Part shown: positions 44,799 to 53,905 of the stretch, piece by piece | How the letters are laid out: each line of letters opens with the position of its first letter | Numbering within the stretch: the stretch's first letter is position 1 | DNA from: Bog-473 sp963840245 | GTDB lineage: Bacteria > Actinomycetota > Acidimicrobiia > Acidimicrobiales > RAAP-2 | NCBI GenBank assembly: GCA_963840245.1 | Contig: CAWIYI010000013.1 | Span: forward strand, 49,096 to 113,095 | DNA length: 64,000 nt | Direction: 5' to 3' | Position numbers and translations under genes: made by a program | Notes under the pieces: model-generated | What the model saw: the letters and a program-made list of their open reading frames with translations, nothing else | What the model was told of the DNA's origin: nothing | The model's database searches: none

Positions 44799-45245
44799 AT
44801 GACCGCGGCACCGTCCTCGGGCGCGGGCCGGATCGTCGTGGGCCACGACGGCTCCGCCTCCTCGCTCGCCGCGCTCTCGTGGGCCGCCCGTCAGGCCGCC
44901 CTGACGGGGAGCACGCTCGAGATCGTGATGACATGGGAGTGGCCGCCGAGTTTCGGCTGGGCGGTGCCGGTCCCCGACGACTTCGATCCCGAGTCGGACA
45001 TCGAGAGCGCGCTCGACGGGGTCGTCGCCCAGGTGTTGGCTGCCCATCCCGGGCTGCAGGTGAACCCCCGCGTGGTCAGCGGGCACCCCGCACCGGTCCT
45101 CGTCGATGCCTCGAAGGGTGCCGAGCTCCTGGTGGTCGGCAGCCGCGGCCACGGCGAATTCGTCGGGATGCTGATCGGTTCGGTGAGCGCGTACTGCGTG
45201 ACGAACGCGCACAGTCCGGTCCTCGTGCACCGGGCCACTGGCTAG
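44799..45245 (+). CDS. Universal stress protein family
   Basis: A 148-residue single USP domain. RIVVGHDGSASSLAALSWAA begins the fold, and LLVVGSRGHGEFVGMLIGSV then SAYCVTNAHSPVLV carries the ATP-binding G-x2-G-x9-G-S/T pattern. The start at ATG 44799 matches the domain edge; the frame upstream is non-coding. Cytoplasmic; the downstream gene is on the other strand. Confidence 0.92.
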   Translation: MTAAPSSGAGRIVVGHDGSASSLAALSWAARQAALTGSTLEIVMTWEWPPSFGWAVPVPDDFDPESDIESALDGVVAQVLAAHPGLQVNPRVVSGHPAPVLVDASKGAELLVVGSRGHGEFVGMLIGSVSAYCVTNAHSPVLVHRATG

Positions 45246-45272
45246 GCCCGGACCGGAACAGGCGGGCGGGCC

Positions 45273-46313
45273 TCAACGCTCCCCCTCGGTGTGCGCGTCC
45301 TCGATCGCACGTTGACGCGTCGACCGGTCGGCGCGCAGCTGGGCGAGACCCGGGCCGCCGTCGGTCGGTGCAGGCGGACGGCCGCGCCCGCCCAGCAGCG
45401 CGTCGAGCGTTGCCACCACCGAGGACTCGAGGGCATCGGCGTCGTACCCACCTTCGAGGAAGAGGGCCAGCCGTCCGGGCCGCGGCGCGAACTCGTTGAC
45501 GACACGGGCCAGTTCGGCGAAGTCCCCGCTCGAGAGCCGTAGCTCGCTGAGCGGGTCGGCCCGGTGGGCGTCGAACCCGCACGAGACGAGCACCCAGTCG
45601 GGGCTGAACTCCTCGATCGCCGGGCGGGCCTCCACGTCGAGCGCGGCGCGCAGCACATCGCCGGTCGCCCCGGGCGGCAGTGGGAAGTTGAGCGTGCGGC
45701 CGGCCGCGGCCGGCCCGCCGACCTCGTCGGCGCGGCCCGTTCCGGGGTAGAGGGGGTGCTGGTGCGTCGAGACGTAGAGCACATCGGGGTCGTCCCAGAA
45801 GATGGCCTGCGTACCGTTCCCGTGATGCACGTCCCAGTCGACGATCAAGACCCGCTCCCCGAGGGCCGTGCGCGACGCCGCGGCGACGGCCACGTTGTTG
45901 ACGAGGCAGAACCCCATCGCCCGGTTGGCGGTGGCGTGGTGTCCCGGCGGTCGGACGGCGACGAAGGCGACACCGTCGCCGCGGCGCTCCAGCTCGTCGC
46001 AGGCGGCCAGACCGGCGCCGGCGGCTCGCCGCGCCGCGGTCCACGAATCCTGTCGCGCGTAGGTGTCGGCATCGATGTCCCCGCCACCCGCGACGCAGAA
46101 CCTCTCCAGGTCGGCCAGGTGGGCGGGGTCATGTGCCCGCGCCAGCTCGTCCATGGACGCCTCCTGGAAGGCAGGAGACACGACTTCGTGCTCCGCCGCC
46201 ACCGTGCGCACACCGGCCATGACGGCGGCCAACCGCGACGGGCGCTCGGGATGGCGGGGTCCGCCGTCGTGCTCGGACACCCCGCTCGGTCCGGCGACGA
46301 TGAGCGTCGTCAC
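45273..46313 (-). CDS. Histone-deacetylase family (acetoin-utilisation/polyamine deacetylase-like)
   Basis: A 346-residue zinc amidohydrolase. Active-site blocks are VRPPGHHATANRAMGFCLVN, DWDVHHGNGTQAIF (Asp-His metal ligands), SCGFDAHRADPL and LFLEGGYDADAL. Bacterial members deacetylate polyamines, acetoin-related or other small amides; histones are not implied. ATG 46313 is divergent from the alcohol dehydrogenase at 46421. Confidence 0.92.
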   Translation of the reverse strand: MTTLIVAGPSGVSEHDGGPRHPERPSRLAAVMAGVRTVAAEHEVVSPAFQEASMDELARAHDPAHLADLERFCVAGGGDIDADTYARQDSWTAARRAAGAGLAACDELERRGDGVAFVAVRPPGHHATANRAMGFCLVNNVAVAAASRTALGERVLIVDWDVHHGNGTQAIFWDDPDVLYVSTHQHPLYPGTGRADEVGGPAAAGRTLNFPLPPGATGDVLRAALDVEARPAIEEFSPDWVLVSCGFDAHRADPLSELRLSSGDFAELARVVNEFAPRPGRLALFLEGGYDADALESSVVATLDALLGGRGRPPAPTDGGPGLAQLRADRSTRQRAIEDAHTEGER

Positions 46314-46420
46314 GTCGGTGCACCGATTGACCTGGCGGGCATGGGTCTCTCCTCGTCCACCGCCATGCTACGGGTCCACCGCATCACCGTTCGGGCCCGG
46401 TCGTCGTACGCTGGCTCGCG

Positions 46421-47431
46421 ATGGCGGACGTCATGCAGGCATGGGCGGTCGACCAGCCCGGCCCGGTCGACGGCGACCCGCTGGTGCGGATCGACAGAGC
46501 GGTCCCCGACGCCGGCCCCGGCGAGGTCCGCCTGCGCGTGCGGGTCTGCGGGGTGTGCCGGACCGATCTCCACCTCACCGAGGGCGACCTTCTCCCGCGC
46601 CGTCCACGGGTCACGCCCGGCCACGAGGTCGTCGGCATCGTCGACCAGCTCGGTCCCGGCAGCAACCGGTGGCGCGTCGGCGACCGCATCGGTGTGCCCT
46701 GGCTGGCCCACACCTGCGGGATCTGCGCCTTCTGCGTGTCCGGCCGGGAGAACCTGTGCCTGACGCCGCGGTTCACCGGTTGGGACGTCGACGGGGGGTA
46801 CGCGCCGTACGTCGTGGTGGACGAGGCCTACGCCTACGCGCTCCCGGGCGAATTCGACGATGTGGAGGCTGCGCCGCTGCTCTGCGCCGGCATCATCGGC
46901 TACCGGGCCCTGCGGCGCTCCAATCTCCCCGAGGGAGGCCGGCTCGGCCTCTACGGATTCGGTGGCTCGGCCCATCTCACGGCCCAGGTCGCGCTGGCCC
47001 AGGGCGCCCGCGTCCACGTCATGACCCGCTCCCGGGAGGCGCAACGCCTCGCCCTCGAGCTGGGCGCCAGCAGCGCGGGGGACGCGGACGCCCCACCACC
47101 GGAGCCTCTCGACTCGGCCATCCTCTTCGCGCCGGTCGGGTCGCTCGTGCCTCCCGCGCTGGCCGCCCTGGACCGGGGCGGGACCCTGGCCGTCGCGGGC
47201 ATCTACCTGAGCGACGTGCCCGTCCTCGACTACCAGAAGCACCTCTTCGAGGAGCGGACCTTGCAGAGCGTCACCGCCAACACCCGGCGGGACGGCGAGG
47301 AGTTCCTGGCCGAGGCGGCCCGGATCGGGCTGCGCGTCTCGACCGTCGCCTACCCGATGGACCGCGCCGACGTTGCGCTGCGCGACCTGCGCCACGACCG
47401 CGTCAACGGTGCCGCGGTCCTCGTGGCCTGA
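46421..47431 (+). CDS. Zinc-dependent alcohol dehydrogenase
   Basis: A 336-residue medium-chain dehydrogenase. CGVCRTDLHLTEG and TPGHEVVG carry the catalytic zinc ligands, and CGICAFCVSGRENLC the structural zinc cysteines. The Rossmann motif is GLYGFGGSAHL, slightly unlike the usual GxGxxG but typical of the AdhA-like TIGR02822 branch, and HVMTRS follows beta-2. Likely substrates are small alcohols or aldehydes. Confidence 0.9.
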   Translation: MADVMQAWAVDQPGPVDGDPLVRIDRAVPDAGPGEVRLRVRVCGVCRTDLHLTEGDLLPRRPRVTPGHEVVGIVDQLGPGSNRWRVGDRIGVPWLAHTCGICAFCVSGRENLCLTPRFTGWDVDGGYAPYVVVDEAYAYALPGEFDDVEAAPLLCAGIIGYRALRRSNLPEGGRLGLYGFGGSAHLTAQVALAQGARVHVMTRSREAQRLALELGASSAGDADAPPPEPLDSAILFAPVGSLVPPALAALDRGGTLAVAGIYLSDVPVLDYQKHLFEERTLQSVTANTRRDGEEFLAEAARIGLRVSTVAYPMDRADVALRDLRHDRVNGAAVLVA

Positions 47432-47605
47432 GCTCTACCCGCTCGGCGATCGGCCGGCCGGGGGCGGGAGCGCCCAACCTTGGGGGGATCACTGCTGCCT
47501 CCCCGTGCGGATTGCGGGAACGGAACCGCACATCTCCTCAGGGCAAAAGGCGGCAATACAGCCGCTGAGCAGCGAAAACGCTGGCGATAAAGAGAAGCGC
47601 CGACG

Positions 47606-47681
47606 GTGCCCCAGCCGATTCACGTCGAAACGCTGTCACAGGACCCTTGGCGATAGGTCCTGGAGCTTACGGCTGGGGCAC
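47606..47681. other. Large palindromic RNA-like structure between convergent genes
   Basis: GTGCCCCAGCCG (47606-47617) and CGGCTGGGGCAC (47670-47681) are a perfect 12-bp inverted repeat. Inside, CAGGACC and GGTCCTG form a second perfect 7-bp stem with a 10-base loop. It lies between convergent adh and nudix genes, so it may be a bidirectional terminator, but the branched 76-nt form is unusual. Confidence 0.6.
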
Positions 47682-47713
47682 GCACGCCGGCAGTGCGATC
47701 AGGCGGTAGATCG

Positions 47714-48217
47714 CTAACACCCATTATTCCCTATCCGTGCTCGAATAAACACAGATTTTCTGGAGATTTTGGAAGCGTTCAGATTACTGCGTTCGACCTG
47801 GTCAGCAGCCATGAGGACGCCCACCAACTCTTGATCGCGGGGGTAGGAGAGAAGTCGGGCTGCATCCTCGAGGGTCGACCAACGCAACTGGTCCACCTCA
47901 AAATTGGGGGTGAAGGCCCCCTCTTCGGCCGCCATGACCCAGTAGGCCACGGCCTTGGGCCGACCCTTGCGGTCCACGTACTCGGTGCGGCCGAGGAATC
48001 GCAGGAGACGGCAGGTCATGCCCGTTTCCTCGCGCACCTCGCGCAAGGCGGCCCGCTCGAGGGTCTCCCCCTCCTCGACCTTGCCCTTGGGGAACGACCA
48101 GTCCTGGTGCGCCGGCCGGTGCACGACCGCGATCTCGAGTGTCCCGCCCTGTCGGCGGACGACCAGGCCGCCCGCCGCCTGGACGACATCGGTCGGGGAA
48201 GGGAGTTCTGCCGTCAT
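47714..48217 (-). CDS. Nudix hydrolase
   Basis: A 167-residue Nudix protein. The box GKVEEGETLERAALREVREE with TG is complete (GX5EX7REUXEEXGU), preceded by DWSFPKGK. The family hydrolyses nucleoside diphosphates linked to another group. ATG 48217 is preferred; GTG 48232 adds five residues. The CYTH-CHAD gene starts about 100 bases away in the other direction, and Nudix and CHAD/polyphosphate-related genes often neighbour in Actinobacteria. Confidence 0.9.
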   Translation of the reverse strand: MTAELPSPTDVVQAAGGLVVRRQGGTLEIAVVHRPAHQDWSFPKGKVEEGETLERAALREVREETGMTCRLLRFLGRTEYVDRKGRPKAVAYWVMAAEEGAFTPNFEVDQLRWSTLEDAARLLSYPRDQELVGVLMAADQVERSNLNASKISRKSVFIRARIGNNGC

Positions 48218-48323
48218 CGCATGTCGCGCCACCGCGTCGCACCTCAGGTCGCGCCCCGAGCCGTCCGCGGCGATCGCGCCCGGCCGGGAACCGCGCCGAA
48301 ACCCCGCAGTAGCCTAGCTGGTG

Positions 48324-48470
48324 ATGTCCGATTACAGGGGGGACCCCCCGGGCGAAGACGACCCCGTCGAGATCGAGTGGCAGTTCGACGCCCTCGACCT
48401 GCGACCGGTGGAGCGCCGGCTCGCCACCCTCGCCGTCGAGGCCGGAGAGGTGGCGAGGGTGGAACGGTGA
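48324..48470 (+). CDS. Micro-ORF encoding the first strand of a CYTH domain
   Basis: A 48-residue frame (MSDYRGDPPGEDDPVEIEWQ, then FDALDLRPVERRLATLAVE). It contains the V-E-I-E signature that normally opens a CYTH (triphosphate tunnel) domain. Its TGA overlaps the GTG of the next gene by four bases (GTGA). Either the domain is made in two coupled pieces or one base has been lost near 48440-48470. Too short to be listed by usual gene finders. Confidence 0.5.
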   Translation: MSDYRGDPPGEDDPVEIEWQFDALDLRPVERRLATLAVEAGEVARVER

Positions 48471-50128
48471 CCGCGCTGGCCCGCCCGCCGCGGCGGCTGG
48501 TCGACTCCTACCTCGACACCGACGATTGGCGCATCGCCCGCGCCGGCTTCGTCGTCCGCACGCGCCGCCGAGGCCGTCACAATGAGATCACGCTGAAGGA
48601 CAGACACCCCGCCGAGGGGAACGGCCTGCGCCAACGCCTCGAGGTCACCGAGATCCTGCCCCCGTCCGGCGTGGCCGAGCTCGGCCCGGACGGTCCCGTC
48701 GGGCGGCGGCTGCGTGCCATCGTCGGCACCCGCCGGCTGCACCAGGTGCTCCAGGTCCGCACCCACCGGCGCCCCTTCGCGCTGCGGGTCGGCGCCGTCG
48801 ACGCGGCGGAGGTCGCCCTCGACGACACCATGATCGTCGTGGGCGATGGCCAGCGCCCGATGCAGCTGCGGCGGGTCGAGGTCGAGGTCCGTCCCGAATG
48901 GCTCGTCGCACTCGAGCCCGTCGTCGAAGAGCTGCGGGTGTCGTGCGGGCTCCAACCGGCGCGCCTCTCCAAGTTCGAAGCCGGGCTGTTGGGCGTGGGT
49001 GAGGAGATCCCCGGCACGCCGGACCTCGGGCCCACCGACATCTCGGCCGCCTCCACCATGGGGGAGCTCGCCTTCGCCGTGCTCCGGCGCCAACTCGGCG
49101 TGGTGCGGGCCAAGGAGCCGGGCACGCGGCTCGGGGAGGATCCCGAGGAGCTGCACGACATGCGGGTCGCCACCCGCCGGCTGCGGGCGGCGCTCTCGCT
49201 GTTCGCCGGCGTGCTCCCGGTCCGCGCCCAGGTCTTCCGCCAGGAGCTCGGCTGGTTGGGACGCCTCCTCGGCTCGGTGCGCGACCTCGACGTGCAGCTG
49301 CAGGGTTTGGCCGGCATGGCCACCACGGACATCGACCGGAGCGTCGGTCGTGACGGCGACGGTCACGACCCGCTCGCCGAGCTGGCGGCGCTGCTCGAAC
49401 GCGAGCGGGCCGCCGCCCGCACCGCCATGTTGAGCGGTCTCGACTCCGTGCGCTGGGATCGCCTGGTCAAGGGATTGACCGCCATGGCACGGCAGGGACC
49501 GGCCCGCCGCTCGCTGGCCACCAGGGTCCCGGCCGAGATCGGCCTGCCCCAACTGGTGTCGGCGCGTCACGACAAGGTCGTCAGGGCGGCCAAGCGGGCC
49601 AAGCGGTCAGGCGTCGTCTCCGATTTCCACGGACTGCGCATCCGGTGCAAGCGGCTGCGCTACGCCCTCGAGTTCAGCGCCGACGTGTACGGGGACCGCG
49701 CCACCCGCTTCGTGCGCGAGCTCACCGTCCTGCAGGACGAGCTCGGCGAGATGCAGGACGCCGAGGTGGCGTCGCTCCAACTGGAGGCCTTGGCCACGGG
49801 AGAGGCCCATCTGCCTGCCGCCACCATCTTCGTCATGGGCGGCGTCGCCGAACGGCACCGGCGCGACGTGCTCCGGCTGCTGAAGCGCCTGCCCGGCGAA
49901 CTGCCCCGCACCAGGGGGCGGGCGTGGCGGGAGCTGCGCGATCTGATGGAGCGCCGCCGGGCCGAAGCCGAGGCGGCGAGATCGCCGGTGCGCACCACGC
50001 TGCGCGCGGTGCCCCGGCCGCGACCCGACGCCGGGCCTGCACCGGCGCCCGCCGCGGACACCGGGCCGCTGCACCCCGCCACGACCCCGGGGCTGGCCGC
50101 CCTGCCCCCGCCGCCCCGGTCAGGCTAG
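48467..50128 (+). CDS. CYTH-CHAD domain protein (lacking the first CYTH strand)
   Basis: A 553-residue protein. The N-terminal part is the rest of a CYTH domain (RRLVDSYLDTDDWRIARAGF, NEITLKD, QLRRVEVEVRPE, LSKFEAGL). From about residue 195 an alpha-helical CHAD domain follows, with its conserved basic and His residues (LHDMRVATRRLRAALSLF, FHGLRIRCKRLRYALEF). It ends in a Pro/Ala tail. CYTH acts on triphosphate substrates and CHAD binds polyphosphate. The EIE strand lies in the overlapping frame upstream. Confidence 0.85.
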   Translation: MTALARPPRRLVDSYLDTDDWRIARAGFVVRTRRRGRHNEITLKDRHPAEGNGLRQRLEVTEILPPSGVAELGPDGPVGRRLRAIVGTRRLHQVLQVRTHRRPFALRVGAVDAAEVALDDTMIVVGDGQRPMQLRRVEVEVRPEWLVALEPVVEELRVSCGLQPARLSKFEAGLLGVGEEIPGTPDLGPTDISAASTMGELAFAVLRRQLGVVRAKEPGTRLGEDPEELHDMRVATRRLRAALSLFAGVLPVRAQVFRQELGWLGRLLGSVRDLDVQLQGLAGMATTDIDRSVGRDGDGHDPLAELAALLERERAAARTAMLSGLDSVRWDRLVKGLTAMARQGPARRSLATRVPAEIGLPQLVSARHDKVVRAAKRAKRSGVVSDFHGLRIRCKRLRYALEFSADVYGDRATRFVRELTVLQDELGEMQDAEVASLQLEALATGEAHLPAATIFVMGGVAERHRRDVLRLLKRLPGELPRTRGRAWRELRDLMERRRAEAEAARSPVRTTLRAVPRPRPDAGPAPAPAADTGPLHPATTPGLAALPPPPRSG

Positions 50129-50488
50129 GGGGAACGAGGCCGCGTCGTCGCCCATGACGACGCGCGGATGTTCCGTCACGATGAAGTGCAGCTGGTCGGT
50201 GTCGAGGAAGTGCCCGATGTCGGCCCAGATGTCGGGGAAGTCCGGCTCGGCCATGTGGGCCCGGTAGGCGTCCATGCTCTCGAACCACTGCACCGTCACC
50301 CCGTCGAAGCCCGTGTCGGCGTCGCCGCCGTAGTCGTCGAGCGGCCGGGGGTGCTGCTCGTAGCGCACCACGTGACTGCCGCTCTTGCTCGACTTGATCA
50401 GCGGGCCGTGGACGTCGCGCCAGTAGGCGTGGAACTCGGCGGGCGTGAGACCGTCCTTGCGGCGCAGCAGGCACGTGAGCCTGACCAT
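50120..50488 (-). CDS. EthD domain protein
   Basis: A 122-residue dimeric alpha/beta-barrel protein. MVRLTCLLRRKDGLTPAEFH with YWRDVHGPL is the EthD hallmark, and VTVQWFESMDAYRAHMAEPD fits the second half. ATG 50488 follows CAGGAGGTCCC, an excellent ribosome site, so the longer frame is not used. Its end overlaps the convergent CYTH-CHAD end by nine bases. Function unknown; relatives assist oxidation of ethers or dyes. Confidence 0.85.
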   Translation of the reverse strand: MVRLTCLLRRKDGLTPAEFHAYWRDVHGPLIKSSKSGSHVVRYEQHPRPLDDYGGDADTGFDGVTVQWFESMDAYRAHMAEPDFPDIWADIGHFLDTDQLHFIVTEHPRVVMGDDAASFPLA

Positions 50489-50624
50489 GGGACCTCCTGT
50501 CGGGTGCCGGCGCCGGCGCGGTCGACGCCGCCCGGTGCTCCGCAGGCTATCGGCGGCCCCGGGTGCCCGCCCGGGGCCGAAACGCCGGGGAGGGGCACCG
50601 GTGGTCCCGTACTCTTGCCCGGCA

Positions 50625-51374
50625 ATGCCCGCGTCCCACGTCGTCGTGCTTCTCCTCGGCGGGCTCGGTGCCGGCATCTTCAACGGTGTGGCCGGCGGGG
50701 GCAGCCTGATCTCGTTCCCGATCCTGCTCGGGCTCGGCTACCCCGCCCTCACCGCGAACATCACGAACACCATCGGGATCTGGCCCGGCTACGTGGCCTC
50801 GGCCGCCGGCTACCGCCGGGAGATCGGTGACCAGTCACGTCGCCTCATCCGCCTGACCCCGGTCGCCCTGGCGGGCGGGATCGCCGGCGCGTTGTTGCTC
50901 CTCACCACGTCCCCCACGACGTTCGAGGACGTCGTCCCTTGGCTCGTCCTGGGGGCCGCCGCCCTGTTCGCCGCCCAGCCGGCCCTGCGGCGTGCCCTCG
51001 ACAAGGGCTCGGCCCACCCGCGCACGAGGCCCGTCCTCCTGGTCACGGGGGTGTTCGCCGCCTCGGTCTACGGCGGCTACTTCGGCGCCGCCATGGGCGT
51101 GATGTTCCTCGCCATCCTCGGCTTGGCCCTGCCGCTCTCCATCGCCCACACCAGCGGGCTGCGCGCCGTCCTCTCCATGATCGTCAACGGCATCGCCGCC
51201 GTCGTGTTCCTCATCCATGGCGGGCTCGCCTGGGAGGCGGTGGGCCTCCTGGCCGCGGGCAGCCTCGTCGGCGGCTACGCCGGTGCCCGTCTGGCCCTGG
51301 CGCTCCCTGCACCCGCGTTGCGCGGAGTGGTCATCGTCATCGCGGTCGGCACGGCCGTGAAGCTGTTGGTCTGA
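50625..51374 (+). CDS. TauE/SafE family membrane transporter (sulfite exporter-like)
   Basis: A 249-residue protein with seven or eight transmembrane helices. The family repeat pattern AGIFNGVAGGGSLISFPILL in the first half and VYGGYFGAAMGVMFLAILGL in the second half is clear. Members export sulfite or sulfoacetate or import organic anions. ATG 50625 fits the first helix. It converges on the pxpBC gene, consistent with either orientation of regulation. Confidence 0.88.
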   Translation: MPASHVVVLLLGGLGAGIFNGVAGGGSLISFPILLGLGYPALTANITNTIGIWPGYVASAAGYRREIGDQSRRLIRLTPVALAGGIAGALLLLTTSPTTFEDVVPWLVLGAAALFAAQPALRRALDKGSAHPRTRPVLLVTGVFAASVYGGYFGAAMGVMFLAILGLALPLSIAHTSGLRAVLSMIVNGIAAVVFLIHGGLAWEAVGLLAAGSLVGGYAGARLALALPAPALRGVVIVIAVGTAVKLLV

Positions 51375-51389
51375 CGCCGGCGCGCCCGG

Positions 51390-53112
51390 TCAGCCGACGG
51401 CCAGGGGGTAGGGCCCGACGACCGCACTCTGGAGCTCGCGGCGCGCCGCCCGTCGGGCCTCGTCCGCCGCGGCGGGCTCGGTGGGCACGAAGCGCACCTG
51501 GTGCCCGGTGCGACACTGGCCGAGGAGCCCGTGGTCGGCGGACACCACCACCGCCAGCACGGGATAGCCGCCGAGCGTCGCGTGGTCGGGCAGGAGGACG
51601 ACGGGGTCGCCGTCCGGTGGCACCTGGACGGCCCCGGTGACGACGCCCTGGGAATCGAGCTCACCGCCGCCGGCGGCATGCCATCCCCGCCGGTCGGCCC
51701 CGCCCTGGTCGGCCCGCAGCCGGAGCCCGACGCGATTGGACGCGGGCGCCACCTCGAAGGCGGCATCGGCGAGCCGCGCCAGCGCATCGGGCCCGAACTG
51801 CTCGGGGTGCGGGCCCGGCACGACACGCAGGTGGACCGCCGCGTCCGGCACGAGCTCGGTGGCGCGGCCGGCCCGGATGTGGTCCCCCAGCGGGGGCGCC
51901 CAGGGTCCGGCGTGCAGTTGCGCTCCCCGGACGAGCGGGCCGGCGCCGAGTCTCGTCAACTCGTCGCTGGCGCTGCTCCCGAACCACTCCGGTCCGAGGA
52001 AGCCGCCCGCCACCGAGAGATAGGTGCGCCAGCCGCTGCGCTGGCGGCCGACCTCGAGCACCTGACCGGCGACCAGCGGCAGCAGTTGGCCCGGCGCCTC
52101 CGGCGTCCCGTCCACGCGGACATCCGGTGCGGCGCCCACCGCGGCGACGTGGCACGGACCGAGGCAACGAAGCCGGGTCCCACCCCCCGTGAGCTCGAGC
52201 GTGCCGGCGTCGCGGGCGTTGCCGGCCAGCCGGTTGGCGAGCGCGAACGACACCGGGTCGGCCGGACCGGCGCCCGGGACCCCGACCGGGGCGACGGCGT
52301 AGCCGGCCACCGTCCTGGACGACCGCACGCAGCCCCGGGGCCACGACCTCGAACACGGGGCGCGCCTCGGGCGGCACCGACCACGGTGGCGCGGACACCG
52401 GCGTCGGTTCGACCTGCTCGCCCGCCCCGGCAACGGTGAAGCGGACCCGGTCCCCGGGGGCCAGCACGGCGAAGGGCCGGCGCTCCGGGGAGAAGAGGGG
52501 GAAGCCGGTCCGGCCGACCAGGTTCCATCCACCCGGCGACGCCGTGGGGTAGACGGCGGCGTGCCCGTTGGCGATCGCCACCGATCCGGCGGGGACCACC
52601 GGGCGCGGGCGGGCGCGCCGCGGCACGCGCTCCAGCTGTGCGGGCAGCCCTCCGAGGTAGGCGAATCCCGGCGAGAACCCGACCACGGCCACGGTCAGCG
52701 GTTGTGCGGTCAGGAGCTCCGCCACCTCGTCGGGAGCACACCGCCCCAGCGCGGCCACCTCCGCGACGTCGGGCCCGTCGAACAGGCACGGAATGGTCAC
52801 CAGCCGGCCCGGCTCGGCCGCGTCCCCGGCGCCGTGGCCATGGGGCCGGCTCTCGACCACGCCGGCGCCTACCCCCGCCATCATCCCCGTCGCCATCGCC
52901 GCCGCGGTGGCCCACAGCGATCGGAGCTCCGCGTCAGGGTCGGTCGCGTGGACCATGACGGTGGCGATGCCGCACACCACGTCGGCCGCACCGTCGAACG
53001 CGCCGGCCAGCACCTGCGTCAGCGCCCGGCCTGCGGTGGCGTCGGGGACGCCGATCAGAAGGGCGCGGTCACCGAGTGCCCGGAGCTCCCCGACCGGAAC
53101 GGATGGGGTCAT
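51390..53112 (-). pseudogene. pxpBC: Fused 5-oxoprolinase subunits B and C, interrupted by a frameshift
   Basis: From ATG 53112 the first frame gives all of PxpB/KipI (GELRALGDRALLIG, TVAVVGFSPGFAYLGGL, GRTGFPLFSP) and then the PxpC opening VAPGLRAVVQDGGR. At about 52312-52300 the frame changes and PxpC/KipA continues as GYAVAPVGVPGAGPADPVSF to the stop at 51390. The span is one base over a multiple of three. Repaired, it is a B-C fusion of about 574 residues acting with PxpA to hydrolyse 5-oxoproline. All motifs are intact, so a sequencing error is likely. Confidence 0.8.
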
Positions 53113-53885
53113 GCACGTGCCGGCGCGACCACATCGATCCCCGCGTCGGCCATGACCCGGCGGACGGCGGTGGCGATGGCGACAGCCCCGGGGGAGTCGC
53201 CGTGGACACACAGCGTGTCGACCCACAGGGTCAGCACGCACCCGTCGTCGGCGACCACCGCGCCGCGGGCGAGCGCGAGCGCCTGTGCGGCCGCCACCTC
53301 GGGCTCACCCAGCACGGCGCCCGGCGTGGCCCGGTCCACCAGACCCCCGTCGCTCCGGTACGCCCGGTCGCAGAAGCCCTCCTCGTAGGCCTCGACGCCG
53401 TCGCGGAGCACCATGGCCATGGCGCGACAGCCCGAAGGGAGCACCAGGGCCGTGCCCGAACCGACAGTGTCACGCACGGCGTCGCGAAAGGTCTCGTAGA
53501 GCGCGCCTCCCTTCGCCACCTCCTCGTAGAGCGCACCGTGGGCCTTGACCGAGGTGATCGCCGTGCCGGCGGTCCGGCAGACCCGCCCGAGCGCGCGCAG
53601 CTGCTCGGCCAGCGACTCGCCGAGCTCACCGCGGTCGATCTCCATGGGATTGCGCCCGAAACCGGCCCGGTCGGGGTAGGAGGGATGAGCACCGACCCGG
53701 ACCGCGTGCTCGAGGGCGGCGGCGACCGTGGCCGCCATGGAGTCGTCGTCCCCCGCGTGCCCGCCACATGCGACGTGGACCGTTGTCACGAGTCCGAAGA
53801 GCGCCCGTTCCGCGTCGATGCCCGCCGGGTCCGTCGCCTCGCCCGCGTCGGCGCTGAGATCGATGGTCCGGGTCGGCCGTGCCAC
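53109..53885 (-). CDS. pxpA: 5-oxoprolinase subunit A (LamB/YcsF family)
   Basis: A 258-residue protein with the YcsF blocks: IDLSADAGEATD (usually DLNxDxGE), VACGGHAGDDDSM, VGAHPSYPDRAGFGR, VKAHGALYEE and the final CVHGDSPGAVAIA. It is the subunit that works with PxpB and PxpC in ATP-dependent cleavage of 5-oxoproline to glutamate. GTG 53885 starts 20 bases after the lhr stop; its stop overlaps the pxpBC start (ATGA). Confidence 0.92.
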   Translation of the reverse strand: MARPTRTIDLSADAGEATDPAGIDAERALFGLVTTVHVACGGHAGDDDSMAATVAAALEHAVRVGAHPSYPDRAGFGRNPMEIDRGELGESLAEQLRALGRVCRTAGTAITSVKAHGALYEEVAKGGALYETFRDAVRDTVGSGTALVLPSGCRAMAMVLRDGVEAYEEGFCDRAYRSDGGLVDRATPGAVLGEPEVAAAQALALARGAVVADDGCVLTLWVDTLCVHGDSPGAVAIATAVRRVMADAGIDVVAPARA

Positions 53886-53905
53886 GACCTCAGCCTGCCA
53901 CGACC

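Noticed and set aside
47606..47681. Additional tRNA
   Set aside because: Size fits but there is no T-loop GGTTCRA, no anticodon arm of seven-base loop and a 12-bp acceptor-like stem.
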